A program made the position numbers and the translations under genes. Shown in pieces: positions 20,866 through 32,600 of a stretch of 64,000 bases of DNA (its first letter is position 1; every line of letters begins with the position of its first letter). The notes beneath the pieces are model-generated. The model ran no database searches. It was not told the DNA's origin and saw only the letters and a list, made by a program, of their open reading frames with translations. The stretch is taken from the NCBI GenBank assembly GCA_947646735.1, contig CANTFK010000756.1:62001-126000 (forward strand), written 5' to 3'. This DNA comes from Peronospora farinosa (lineage: Eukaryota > Oomycota > Peronosporomycetes > Peronosporales > Peronosporaceae).

Positions 20866-22269
20866 ATGCTGCGTCTGCTCGCAACTTTTGTACTCTTTTA
20901 CTCGCTCATAGCTGCCAAGAAACCCGAGACGAAACGCCACACGGCGTTGACGCCACCGCTGTCTCTCTTTCAAGGCGAAGTGACCAATTCTTTCCATCGT
21001 CTCTCGATCCCTAAAGGCCCCATCGCCGTGTACCGCTTCGAAGCCGACATTGTGGAGAAAGATGCCAATGGAAACGTGGTGCCTGTACCTACGTACGATG
21101 CGTATCTGCACCACCACGTGTTTGGGTCGACACACAAGCAATACGATGCCATGAAGAGCCGCGGGGTTCCTATGAAACCCAAAAACTTTAGTCGCAGTGT
21201 GGCATTTGGGGCTGGCACCGAATGTCGGGGCACACCACAGGAATTTTACTTTCCTTATGCCTTTATGACTGTAGAAGGAGAGGACGAGTGGATGGCCAAT
21301 GTGCACATTATTAACACTCGGGAAATGGCACCAGAGCGTGCGCATCGCTGTCTCGAGTGCCCCTGCACGTCGGAAGATACGTTCACTACTGATTCAGTGA
21401 ACGGAATCCACTTTCATGCTACTAGTTGCAATCCTCAGCTGCTGGATGAAAAAAACACGGTCTGTTCAGCTAAGACATACCACGGAGGACTGCGGTGCTG
21501 TAAAGACGCTGAATATTGCTTGGAACATGGCGAACTGGAGGTGGCCGCATCTAGTAATGCCACTTACTATTTGCGCTACTCGTTAGATTACGCTGAAATT
21601 GTGCCAGAAAATCGTCCGTTGTATCTTGCAGCGTGTTGTGATGCATCCGGAGGTCTCGATCACATGGGGAACATTGAGTACGACGTGCCAGCATGCGACC
21701 CAAACACGCATCCTGGATGCGTTCACACGCTGTCGACTCGACAGCGACTCAACAGTGGCAGTATCCCATTGTTCTCATATCACCAACACTCACCCGAGCC
21801 GGAGCGAGAGGTGGAGCTCGTGTATGCAGTAGGTCACCAGCATCGTGGTGGTCTGGGTATCCAGCTATATGACGACGCTTCAGGCGACTTGTTGTGCGCA
21901 TCTGTGCCAAAGTATGGCTCAGGCACTGAAGCTGGCAATGAAGACGGCTATGTCATTTCGATGAGTACTTGTACCTTCGATCCGCCTCGACGCATGCGCA
22001 CAACCGACATTGTTCGAGTTGTGGCACTCTATAACAACACGCTGCCGCATACTGGAGTCATGAGTATCATGTACATGGCACTGAGCGATTTTCCTTTGGA
22101 GTATGATGCTATTACCAAAACTTCGGTGACTGTCTCGGGAGATAATAACTGGGGATGGCTGATGCTTGGCGTTCTTGCGGGAGGTGCTGCTTGCGCACTG
22201 GCGACGGCGCTCGTGACGCGTTGGAAACAGCGATCTGGATACACTCCGTTACAACCACAAACAAATTAA
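20866..22269 (+). CDS. SURNod19-like protein with signal peptide and C-terminal membrane anchor
   Basis: A single exon of 467 residues. The start is the ATG at 20866 because it gives a clean signal peptide (MLRLLATFVLFYSLIAA); the frame is open upstream but only to a TTG. The body resembles the stress-up-regulated Nod19 family first seen in plants: RLSIPKGPIAVYRFEADIV, YDAYLHHHVFG, AFGAGTECRGTP and LVYAVGHQHRGGLGIQLY. Many cysteines suit a secreted fold, and there are several N-glycosylation sites. A hydrophobic segment near the end (WLMLGVLAGGAACALATALV) followed by basic residues makes it a probable type I membrane protein. The biochemical function of the family is not established. Phylogenetic links to plants could reflect shared ancestry or transfer; the sequence alone does not decide. 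Confidence 0.75.
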   Translation: MLRLLATFVLFYSLIAAKKPETKRHTALTPPLSLFQGEVTNSFHRLSIPKGPIAVYRFEADIVEKDANGNVVPVPTYDAYLHHHVFGSTHKQYDAMKSRGVPMKPKNFSRSVAFGAGTECRGTPQEFYFPYAFMTVEGEDEWMANVHIINTREMAPERAHRCLECPCTSEDTFTTDSVNGIHFHATSCNPQLLDEKNTVCSAKTYHGGLRCCKDAEYCLEHGELEVAASSNATYYLRYSLDYAEIVPENRPLYLAACCDASGGLDHMGNIEYDVPACDPNTHPGCVHTLSTRQRLNSGSIPLFSYHQHSPEPEREVELVYAVGHQHRGGLGIQLYDDASGDLLCASVPKYGSGTEAGNEDGYVISMSTCTFDPPRRMRTTDIVRVVALYNNTLPHTGVMSIMYMALSDFPLEYDAITKTSVTVSGDNNWGWLMLGVLAGGAACALATALVTRWKQRSGYTPLQPQTN

Positions 22270-22356
22270 TTAGGTCGTCAGGCACCTCTTTCTCTAGCGT
22301 GAATTTGAATAGCACGTCATTTATTTGGAATGATTCTTTCAGCCTGTTACAGATGT

Positions 22357-23873
22357 CTACTCTTTCGCTGCCGCTTGCATAGCCTTGCGCGCGGCATGTT
22401 TGGGCTTTTTAGCCTTGGGCTTCGTTACGTTCGCACTGTTACTGTGATCGTGCTTCCGCTTGTTCAAAGTCTTTCCACGGATTGCAGCGGCAGCTTCCGC
22501 GGCGGCCTTGGCTGCCTTTCGTGCTAAGTGCTTGGGCTTAAACTTCTTGCCTAGTCCCGCTGCTGCAGCTGCACGCTTCATCTTCTTGGTCGTCAAATCT
22601 CGGTCAAGATCTACAGCACCCTTACGCTTCAGCTGGATGCGCGCTCTAGCGCCAGCAGATGAACGAAGCCCTTCAAATTTTTCTTTAGCAGATTCCTCTC
22701 CACGCAAATTCTTGAAGCGCTTGCCGCACACATGTACGCGCAGCTCACGATTCTCCATCTTGAGGTCACGCAGTGAAAGTGTCTTAGCAACCAGAGCCTG
22801 AGTCTTGAGCAACAGGAAGCCAAATCCCTTGCCGAGACCAGACTCCCGGTCACGAAAGATACGAACGTTCTCAATCGGTTCCGGTTCTTCTTTAGTCTTA
22901 AGACGCTTCGTGAAGAACTGCACCACTTGATCGTCTGTACACTTAAGTGGAACGTTTCCTAGGAAAACGCTACGGCGTGCATCCACCACAGGCTTAGACC
23001 GGTCCACGCGTATCTTTTTTTGGACAAGAATCTGTAATGTTTTGCATGAACAACGTTAAACTTCATCTTACTCACATTACAAAAACCAGCACGTACCGTC
23101 CCATTGAGCTTTAGTGCAGCATCTACGCTTCTCTCCTCCACAAATGTCACATAGGCGTTGCAATTATCCTTGGCTGTCGTCAGAATCTTCTTGTTTGCAC
23201 AGACCTTCATCATAAGCTTCTGATTACCAGCCTTGTCCACTGCACAACCAGCAATTGGCAAATTTCGGAGCCGCAAATTTTCCACTTTACCGCAACCTGC
23301 AAAGTGGTTTTTTATATCCTTTTTTGTTGCATCGAGCGACACGTTGCCTACGAATACTGTGCGACGAGCTTTCTCATCCTCAATTGTGCTCTCCTTCTCA
23401 TCCTTTTCCTCGTCTCCATCTTCTATCTTTTTCTTTTTGTTCCTCTTTTTCTTTTTCTTTTCGCCATCCTCAGCTTGATCCTCTTCACCTTTAGCCTCGT
23501 TCTCCTTCTTCTTCTTCTTCTTCTTCTTCTCCTTTTTCTCCTTCTCCTCCTTCTCCTCCTTCTCCTCCTTCTTCTCCTTCTTTTCCTTCTTCTCTTTCTT
23601 CTCCTTCTTCTTCTTCTTTGTAGCGTGCACTTCCTTTTCCATAAGTTTGGCACTTGCCGCCTTTTCCTTCGGCGTCTCAGTTACCACCGGAACATACGAC
23701 GCCTTCTTGCCGAAAAACGCGGCGCTTTGCTCGAAGCTGTCGGCCAAATCTGACGGGACCTGATGCTTCATTTGTTCGTTTACAGCTTCCACTACTTCAT
23801 TCTTAAGCGTTGGCTTCTCCAACTCCGTCGTGGTCTCCGTACTCTTGCTCTTAATCTTGCTCTTCTTGCCCAT
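22357..23873 (-). CDS. Nop12/RBM34-like nucleolar RNA-binding protein, two RRMs
   Basis: Two exons (23873-23076 and 23031-22357) around a 44-base intron (GTGAGT...TTACAG) give 490 residues. A long Lys/Glu-rich block (about residues 85-150) precedes RRM 1 (172-266; RNP2 VFVGNVSL, RNP1-like NAYVTFVEE) and RRM 2 (about 285-370; SVFLGNVPL and GKGFGFLLL). The tail is Lys/Ala-rich with repeated HLARKAAKAAAEA-type text. This is the layout of yeast Nop12 and human RBM34, which act in pre-60S ribosome assembly in the nucleolus. RRM 1 has an insertion between its first helix and RNP1, as in that family. The gene converges on the SURNod19-like gene with only 87 bases between stops. Confidence 0.8.
23500..23625 (+). 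repeat. TTC/CTC-rich microsatellite inside the RNA-binding protein gene
   Basis: An impure run of TTC, TCC and CTT triplets that encodes the Lys/Glu block of the gene on the minus strand. Its length is likely to vary between isolates. Confidence 0.85.
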
Positions 23874-24117
23874 ATTCTTCTACGTTACGAAATAAATCAA
23901 TGGCTGACATCTCAAAACATCGGAACCAATCATCGTGTGAATATACGCTCCTTTTAACCAATCATAATATGGAATGAAAAAAGAGGTTATCCATATATGA
24001 AAAAATACTTTTAAGATAGTACACAATTATTTTCACAGAATAGGGGTAATGTTTCTGGCAATTAATATTTCTACCATACTTGTTACTATCTTCACCACAA
24101 CTTACAATAACACAACT

Positions 24118-24975
24118 GTAGTGGAGTGGATTCTTAAAATTGTATGATAAGATCCCAAGCCACTCACTATGCCGGACTGCCGACTTTCGGAGAGGGTACC
24201 CCGATGCCGCATATGGACCTTCTCTCATCTTGTACCCGTCTGCTGGCTGGTTGCACTCTTTGAAAGACTGTAGATGTCTGCCTTGAGGGAGGTAGACCTG
24301 GGGGGTCTCGAGTGGATATGCTTCACTCGGTGGGTCGGTAGGTGGCCACTCGATCCACCTAGTTGAGAGTGAACATAAACCAAGTTTTTCAGGGAGCTTG
24401 TCGTTCCTAGCATTTCCCTTGTTGTTTTCAGGGGTACTAAACACCTGACCTTTGCTTTGCTTCCGGACCGTGAAGTAAGGGAGACCGCTTCCGATAGAGT
24501 GTTTTGGGGGGAGAGTGATACTCGATACGAACCCTCAGGCCAAATATCCGGGGGATCTGTCCGCACTTGATTTTAACCACACGACTGTCTACAACGGGGG
24601 CAAAATATATCCCTTCTTTGGAACAGGCGTGCGTTCAGACTCGAGTTCCTTCAAGCGCGGCGAAGAAGTGCCAAGAAGATCGCAAAGTGGGTAATCTATA
24701 AATATAGTCCTATCCTTGAACTTCTTTACTCTATCCTTGTCTAAAGAACTGGTTCCTTGTGTTGACTGGCCTGATACTTGTGTTGTCTGGTCAGGAGTGG
24801 CTGAACCTCGAGGGACCCAGGTCAACTGATGAGGGACCGGGTCTCCGATGAGGGACCAGGTTCATTAATGAAGTGCCGGGGTTTACCAATGAGAGGACAA
24901 GTTCTACCGTTAAGAGACCGAGTCTTCCAATGTTAGACTGGGTCTTCGGATGAAGGGCCAGGTCGACTTCTTTCG
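24118..24975 (-). repeat. Family B LTR fragment, diverged
   Basis: It starts TGTAGTGGAGTGGATTCTTA and follows the family B LTR at 43848 (GTAGATGTCTGCCTTGAGGG, GGTGGCCACTCGATC, then the degenerate GATGAGGGACC repeats) until about 24975, where similarity ends. The other end is missing. It is drawn on the minus strand to match the sense orientation of element B. Confidence 0.75.
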
Positions 24976-25917
24976 GAACATTTCATTGGTATTTTAATAG
25001 TGATCCTCCCGTTGCTGGTCCTTCAAATAATTTTTAGCCAGAGGTCGCTTACCCCCGTGGTACCCTCTCTCTCCGGTTCCCTTCCCTGATGAGCGGTGCT
25101 TTGGTCCTTTCATCCAACCTGCCCCTGAGTTCTACATTTTCGGAAAACACTTCACCCCACAACACCTCACCACACCACACAATATCGCGGTCAAACTCAA
25201 CACACAGACCGTCTTTGCGAATCGAGACGCGCTTATAGATCATGTCAAGAAGTATGGGATGGAGCAGGTATTGCTATCACAATAAAACGATCGGACAATG
25301 TGCGCACCCATCCGCTTGTGGCACTAGGTTGTGACCTTTGCGGCTCATTTTCAAAAGCAAAAGTCAGTCATTTTTCCAGAAAAGAACCAATGCGAAACCG
25401 GGACACGATTGACTGTCTGTAGGTGGAAAGCAGTTAGATATCAGCGGAACGATAGATAGCATTTTAAAAGTGAAGTGTAACGAGCACAACCACACCACCT
25501 CAACCAACCTTACTGGACATCCAAGTTGTTACAGCTGATTCTGTCTAAAAATTATAGCAGCTGGTGTGCCTACGCGATGGCAGTTTGGAGCGACTCTTTG
25601 TTGCGCATGCTGTCTCTGTAGCGCTCTCCGAACAGTTTAGTGTATAACTCTTGTGAGACTGCACTTACAAGACCAACCGGTGCCGGATGTCGGTTTAGTA
25701 CTTTGCTGGCCGTACTCTTTACATTAGCTTTTATATTGACTTAGCTTTTAACCAACTTGAACACCCAGCTTAACCTAATTTACAGTTTTTAAGCGGCGAA
25801 GCTTAACTGATTTTTTGTGGACTTTGAAGAATATTGGCCAGTCGTATGGCAATGATGCACTTCCGGATGTGGTAGTCTTTAATGCAGATGCATCATTAGC
25901 AGCATTGGCACGTGAAA

Positions 25918-26721
25918 TGTAACGGGCTAAATATGCCCATATGTTACACGTACCCGTTTAGTACTGCACACTTAACGAGAAGTCCAAAAAGGTACGTTAG
26001 TACTTAAGACCTGCCACTTGGGTGCGGCACACCAATGTGACCCACCCTCGTGTATGTGACATCCATCAACAGTATTCACATTGGATAAGATGACGGCCAG
26101 TCGGGACAAGGCGTCATCGTGACATCACAGACAAACTTCATCAGCGAGCCTAACTAGCTCGCCACTTATGGATGCGCATCTAAAGAGACGCGCATCCAAT
26201 CAATGCACATATTGACCAATTATCTTATAAAATGTATGAGGTATTTATATTAGATATAAATTAGTATTTGTCTTTAGCTAAGTGCACACCACGCTACGGA
26301 AGTTTAGTAATAGCTATCGCGACGTAGTCTAGCGTTTGTTCCTAAGCTCGTTGTTCAAGCCGCTTTGCAGACCAACAAATTTTATCACAAGCAGGCGAGG
26401 CTGAGACATTTAATCGCTTCCTCATTTGTGCCGAAAGTGTGTGTGTTTGTTGTTGAAAAGTGCAAGTTGCACTTAGCATCAACACCCAAAGCTTTAACAT
26501 ACGCTAGGATTCATGGAGTGTTGTAAAGGCTTATCCTATGGATGTAATAAGTCTAAGATAGGAAGATGGGGATGGTTCTCACTAGTCAATTGGCAAAAAA
26601 ACTGACGAGGCCCCGGTGAGGGCCGAAACGCGTCTGGCACGCGATAATATAGCAGTCAATCATCTTAACTTTAATCTTACTTTTTAACACTTTTAGTCAG
26701 CTTGTAAAAGGACCGTCTACA
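25918..26721 (+). repeat. Family A solo LTR with an internal insertion, inside the MULE
   Basis: It starts TGTAACGGGC and ends CCGTCTACA, the same termini as the LTRs of element A1, but is about 200 bases longer. The extra piece (about 26465-26690) holds the hammerhead-like motif. The transposase frame resumes at once after 26721, which fixes both ends. A clean target duplication is no longer visible (TGAAA before, TGTAG after). Confidence 0.7.
26602..26646 (+). ncRNA. Hammerhead-ribozyme-like motif, copy 1
   Basis: In order: CTGACGA (fits the core box CUGANGA), a hairpin GGCCC-CGGTGA-GGGCC in the stem II position, GAAA, then a hairpin CGCGT-CTGGC-ACGCG in the stem III position. The expected UH cleavage triplet is imperfect (GATA instead of GTC), and a stem I next to the core is not seen. 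It would be a type I hammerhead if stem I exists. Probably a decayed ribozyme; activity is not claimed. Confidence 0.4.
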
Positions 26722-27959
26722 TGTAGCTCCTGGCTCCCGCCACCTTTTGTGCTTATGGCGCATTGAGAAGTATGTTTTCGCAATGACAAAGGCGCATTTT
26801 AAGGAAAACGACCTCTATAAGGCACTCCAACAGCTGTGGACTGGCCTTTGTCCGACCCGTACACCTAACCAGTTCCAAGTACGCGAGGATCACAATTTCC
26901 CGAGTTTTCCGATTCGCCGGCAGTATGCACGTATCTCAGTGAAACATGGTTTGTACATAAACAGAAGATTGTCGCAGCATGGACTAGCGATTGCCAACAT
27001 ATAGAGAATACATTTACATCGACAGCAGAGTGCTCATGCATCACTGAAGCGATACTTGCAGGTCATCACTGTCGTCCTGAACATCGTTTGAAGAGCGCAT
27101 TGCCCAGCTTTTAACGCATCAAGTCAAAGAATTTTGCGCCTCTGGTGAGACGCAACAAACCAGAATGCCGCATGATGTACGAAAAATTTAGGCATTTGCA
27201 AACTTAAAAGGCGTTATATCACAACACGCGTTGCGATTGATCAATACCCAGCTTTATTTGGAGGTTTGCAGCGCCGCTACCGACCAACCATTACAAGATG
27301 CTGTGAGGTATACCGCACAACGCTGGGCCTACCCTGTGCTAATGACATAGGCATATGGTGAGGAACGAACCAATCGATCTTAGTTGAATTGCACACCATT
27401 AGCATCTGCGTATTTAACTTAACAGTCAGGTGAAAAGTCCAAGCTCTATCACGGAGTTGAGCCGAGCAGTGGATCGGCTACAGGAGGTACCAAGATCATC
27501 ACCCACAGCCAAACGCACGATCGCTTGCGCGCTGTTAAACAAATTGCTAGCTGTTCAGATGCGTTCATCGGAGATCCCGCTATGGTGAAAACTAAGAGCA
27601 ATTGGGACGAAAAACAAGCAGAAGTCGCGGACAATACGAAATCCATCCGGCTTTGAGCATGCCACAAAACGTCGCCGTTATGCAGTGTGTGTGGTAATTT
27701 TCAAACGTGGCAAACACTCATGCTGTTAGAAGCTGAACATGAAAGATATGATGTGCCTGGAGGAGGAAAAGACTTGCCTAGAAAAGGTAAAGCAACCCGC
27801 ATTCAAGCCGCCAAGCATTCCGAGCTTTTACGCTGGAGAAGACGTGACGGGCGTGCCTCCTGACGAACACTGCGAGAACAGCAAAATGACATTTCAGATG
27901 TTGGGTTTATTGGAAAGTAGTACATCGTATCTAGCTGGGTACAATATGTACACTGGTGA

Positions 27960-28559
27960 TGTAACGGGCTCAACGTTACACGTACCCGTTAAGTATGCGA
28001 TACTTAACGGGCAGGTCTTAAAAGGTACGTAAGTACTTAAGACCTGTCGCTCGGGTGAGACACACCATGTGTCACACCCTTACGTATGTGATATACACTA
28101 GGTGTATTCACATTGATGGGGATGACGCCCAGCTGGGACTAGGCGTCATCAAATGACGTCAGTCAGTTACGTCATTGAGCGAGCTTAAATATATTTAAGC
28201 TCGCACGTTGGGATGCGCATCTATAGAGATGGCACCCATCATTACATATTAACCAATCAGTAGTTAGATTTATATTTAGTTAAAATCTATTAAATATAAA
28301 TCAGTCTTGAATTTCTTTAAACCGAAGCACCACGCACGAGAAGCTGAAAAGCTTCTACGTGACGTCGGTGCCTTCTTGTTAAGAAGTTCGTTGCACTCTC
28401 GCTTAAGCGAGAGGCAACTGGTGGTACGACTGCTCAAGCAGTCGACCAACCTCCCAACCACCCTCGCACGCGAAGGTAAGACGGTCTAACCGCTTCCTCG
28501 CTTGTGCATAAGGTGTGTGCTCGTAGTACGAGGCAACTTCATAGAAGTGCCCGTCTACA
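27960..28559 (+). repeat. 5' LTR of element A1
   Basis: 600 bases, TG...CA ends. It contains a chain of inverted repeats: CCCGTTAAGTAT-GCG-ATACTTAACGGG at 27985-28011, CAGGTCTTAA...TTAAGACCTG directly after, GATGACGCC...GGCGTCATC, a 26-base perfect palindrome centred on AAATATATTT, AGAAGCT...AGCTTCT, and CTCTCGCTTAAGCGAGAG. Confidence 0.93.
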
Positions 28560-28561
28560 CT

Positions 28562-28576
28562 TGGTAGCACTAGTAG
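28562..28576 (+). promoter_or_regulatory. Primer-binding site of element A1
   Basis: TGGTAGCAC lies two bases after the LTR; the matching site in A2 is at 38789, one base after its LTR. The first eight bases fit the 3' end of an initiator-Met-type tRNA (…GCTACCA). Confidence 0.55.
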
Positions 28577-28618
28577 TCCTTCCCACGACCCGTCTCTCTG
28601 AGCGTGCGTGTGGTTGAC

Positions 28619-29691
28619 ATGGTCCTTAATATGGACTGGAGTGACTTCCCTCACCTCTCCCAACATCATAGGGAGTTGGCAGAGCATATGGCGCAGGGAC
28701 TTGGTGAACAAGCCCTGGTCAATCTCTTGCATTGTCCTCCTGAGCAACATGTTGCTCAGTTGGAGCAATTTAAGGCGTTTGTGCTCGGACAGCGTAGAAA
28801 CGCGTCCGAGGTAAACAGCCAAGCCACCGCTGAGTCCATCACTAAGACTCAGGATGAGCTTAGGCTTGAGCAGGCACGTAATGAGGCGCTCAACAGGACT
28901 GTTGAGACGCTCTCTGCCCGGCCTGCTCAACCGAGGCCCATTCGGATGGACCCTCCGAAGCTCGATGGGACTGTCCCTCACACTTAAGTACACTGGCTGT
29001 TAGCAGTGGAGCAATGTGGAGTGGCGCAGCTCATCGAAGACGACACCAGAATGGTGTCGTATGCCATGTCCAACTTGCGTCAGAGTGGGCATACTATGCG
29101 CTGATGGCTAATGCTGATGCATTTCCATCATGGGCGATCTTTAAGTCAAAGATTCGCGCCATGTATCAGCCGCCTAACAACGAAGTGTTGCTTATGGCGC
29201 GCTTTTTTGGAGCACGACAGGCGAAACGCTCTCTGCAAGAGTTTGTGCAGGAGATGCGTTCGCTGTCGGCGTCCATCAATGGGGAACCGATACCAGAGCG
29301 TATCAAGGTAGCCACGTTCATGAATGGACTTAGGCATGGCCCATCGCGTCAGGCCCTTTTCAGAAAGGTGCCAGCGACGATGGAAGAGGCAATTGACATT
29401 GCCTTAGTTGAGGAGCAATCCTACAACAGCGCCTCGGCGACAGCCTATTACAGGCCGTCGTCCGAGAAGTCTGATGCCACTCCTATGGAGTTAGGCAATG
29501 CAGATGTGATCTGCTACAAGTGCGGCAAGCGAGGCCATATGATGGCTCGCTGCTATGCCAAGGTAGCTGCTGGTGCTAAGGCATCCAGCAAAAGGTCTCC
29601 CAACCCGAAGGGAGGTGCGACAAACCAGCGTGCACGACGCACGTGTTCAGCACCTGCCCAAGATGGGTCGGGAAATGCGGGAGCGCAGTAG
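28619..29691 (+). pseudogene. gag of element A1 (frameshifted)
   Basis: The frame starts at the ATG at 28619. The text runs through a coiled N-terminal part and a retrotransposon-gag core (AMYQPPNNEVLLMARFFGARQ) to a CCHC zinc knuckle, CYKCGKRGHMMARC, at 29512-29553. Two lesions: a TAA at 28985-28987, and loss of about ten bases after 29076 (the A2 copy reads TTGCGTGGTAAAGCGTCAGAG there), which changes frame. Gag forms the virus-like particle and packages RNA; this copy cannot make the full protein. Confidence 0.8.
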
Positions 29692-32600
29692 GGGCGGGAT
29701 GCCCTACTGTCGCGGACTCTGAAGCTACCCCTAAGTTCAGAGTGATCGAACAAATGGGTAGCATAGTCCCTGAGGTTCCGAAAGGTCGGATCTCAACCTT
29801 TTTGGTCTATAGCGCTCGAGTACGAGGCTATGACCAAGTGATGACCCTTCTCGTGGATTCGGGTGCATCACAAAACTTTGTGAAACTTGCGGCTCTAAAA
29901 AAGAGACCGGCGAGTTATGAGTCGCTTTGCCAGGATGGCAAGCGAGAAGAGGCGATCGCTCGTTTAGCGAACGGCGCGCTCGTCAAATCGGAGGGAGTTC
30001 AAGTTGAACTCGCCTTCAGTTTCAGTGACTTCTCTTGTAAAGAGAAGTTCACAGTGCTAGGTATGGAGATTCCGTACGACCTCATCCTAGGCATGCCTTG
30101 GTTGGCTAAACACCAACCATGGATAGACTGGCGTACACGCACAGTCGCTAGCTCTACGCAAGACACCGGAAAGGATGTGCTCTTGCGAGAGGCTTATGTG
30201 ACTGATGCTGTGTCCAAGACAGTCGAGGGTGCGATGAAGGTATGTCAATCGACACCAGGAACTACCCAGCTCGAAAGGAGTGGTGTAGTTGGAAGTGCAC
30301 TGGCGGAAAGCCAGGTGACACATATTCCTACCCAGGTCGAAAAGACTGGTGTAGTGAATGGGGCGATGACAGGTAGTCATGCGTCCAATAGTCCTGCACA
30401 GAGCCGAGAGCCTGTGGCAGTTGATCGTGGGCTGACAGGAAGTCAAGCGCCACAAGAACCGGCACAGAGCCAAGAGCCTGGTGCGGTTGGAAGGAGTGCG
30501 TTAGCTGAGATAGCAACGACACCTTCTTCCAGGTCAAAGGTCGTGGTGACTCGAAGAACGAGCACCAGACGTATTAAGACGATCAAGGGCACGTCGAAAC
30601 GAGTGACCCTTGGATCAGTCTCGGTCCAAGAAGACGGACCTACGAACGAGTTGTTCGAGGCCGTCGAAGACAAAATGCCGGAGGCATCCTCAGTTGAGGT
30701 GCTCCAACTTGTCTTGGCATCTGCCGAGGAGATAGTAAATCTCTCGGAGATGACGTGGGATCTGTTCCTGTCAGAACTAAAGGAAGGAAAGATCCACGAG
30801 ATAGTCGCATCAGTTCCAGAATAGAACGTGGTGGACTGTTGCTCGTCGTCCACAATGGACGAGAGTGTCTTGGAAACCGACAAGAAGAAACGGTTCGCTG
30901 CTCAAGTCTGGGATGCTTTGAGGGACAGCTCGTTCTATGATGTTCTGTGGAAACACCGTGATGTGTTTCCAGCAGAAGTGCCGAGCCGCCTACCGGCCGA
31001 TAGGGGCATCAGGCACGAAATTGACCTGGAGCCTGGCACCAAGTATTGTGTGACCAGTCAATGGCCGTTGCCGAAGGAACAAGTCGATTACATCGATGAG
31101 TTCTTCGACAAGCGAGCTAATGCGGGACATGTACGTGAGAGCAAGTCGCCTCACTGCAGCCCGACCTTCTGTGTGCGTAAAGCCACGGGTGGATGGCGCG
31201 TGGTTCACGCTTATAATAAGCTGAACACGGCCACCATTCCAGCTCAAACGCCGATCCCGCGGAAAGATGTCTTGTTGAATTCCATGGGAAAGTCAACTAT
31301 CTTTTCCGCGTTGGATCTGAAGGATGGCTACTATCAGGTTCTCATGAGAGATACCGATGTAGCCAAAACGGCAGTAAGCACCCCAAGCGGTATGCTGTGG
31401 GAGTGGCTTGTGATGCCACAAGGGTTGAAAAATGCTCCGGCAACATTCAACCGAGTAGTGGCTCACGTGATGCGTCAGCACCGTGCCTACGCGCCCCATT
31501 ACTTTGACGATGTATTCGTGCATAGTAGGGCGGAGGACGGTCTGAGCGCGATAGAGTCGCACAAGCGTCATTTGGACGCTGTGTTGCAGACTCTGGGAGA
31601 CGCCCAATTATACGTGAACTTGCAAAAGTGCGTCATAGGGGTCCCCGAAATACCTTTGCTGGGCTGCATCGTAGATGCACATGGTGTACGAGCAGACCCA
31701 GAAAAGGTAAAGGCTGTAAAGGAATGGCCAATCTCACGTCATGTGAAGGATCTGCGCCAATTCCTTGGGCTCGCTAATTACTTGCATAAGTACAGCAAGA
31801 ATTATGCGGAGCAGACCAAGCCATTGTCTGAACTTCAAAAAAGGATGCAAAATGGACTTGGTCAAAGGAGAAAGAAGATGCTTTTACTTCAGTGAAGCAA
31901 TCTCTTGTAGAGGCACCGGTCTTGGCATTGCCAGACGCGGATAAGCCCTTTAGCGTCGTCTGCGATGCAAGCAATTTTGCAATCGACAGCGTGCTCATGC
32001 AGAAGGATGACAACGTCGTTAACCGTGTCATTTCTTATCAGTCTCGGCTTTTAAAAGCTGCCGAGCTGAATTACCCTGTGCATGACAAGGAGCTACTTTC
32101 AATTAAGTATGCCCTTGTGAAGTTTCGGGTGCACCTCTTGGGCACCGAACCTTTTGTGGTTTATACGGATCACGCATCACTGCGGACCGCTATAAATTCA
32201 CCGCACCTCTCGCCGAGAATGGCAAGATGGCTAACATTCTTCTCTGAATTTAATTTCGAAGTTGAATATAAGCCGGGTAAGTCGAATGTCTTGGCTGACG
32301 CGTTATCGCGCAGACCAGACTTCGAGGCAAGACACCAGGAAATTGTGCCTCGTGCGAAAGCACAAGTTGAGTCGTCAACACTAGAAGCCATGAAGGCCTA
32401 CCATGTGACGAGATCCATGGCCTACGATATAAAGGAGTGGTACAGTCAGGACGAACATTGTCGCCTGCTGTTGGATCATTTTGGTGGACGAAAGGTTACC
32501 CTTCCGTCGCACCTCAAAGCGAAACTAAATCGCTTTAGTTACAGTGATGGCCTGTTATGGCATCAACTGTCACCCTGTGATCCCTTGAGAATCTATGTCC

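Larger units (their letters stand above)
25130..27900 (+). pseudogene. MULE-type transposase pseudogene
   Basis: Scattered but ordered pieces of a Mutator-like transposase. N-terminal FAR1/GCM1-like DNA-binding part at 25155-25430 (VFANRDALIDHVKKYGMEQ, KRSD, LGCD); the first catalytic region at about 25650-25700 (DCTYKTNRCRM); WTLKNIGQSYGNDALPDVVV at 25832-25890; then an LTR at 25918-26721; then RHLLCLWRIEKYVF and the C-terminal part (ETWFVHKQKIVAAWTSDCQH at about 26945, ANLKGVISQHALRL at about 27200). Stops and frame changes run through all parts. Such elements move DNA by a DDE cut-and-paste mechanism; this copy cannot. Terminal inverted repeats were not identified. Confidence 0.7.

Noticed and set aside
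23304..23753. A plus-strand frame of almost only Leu
   Set aside because: Shadow of the Lys/Glu microsatellite of the RNA-binding protein gene on the minus strand.
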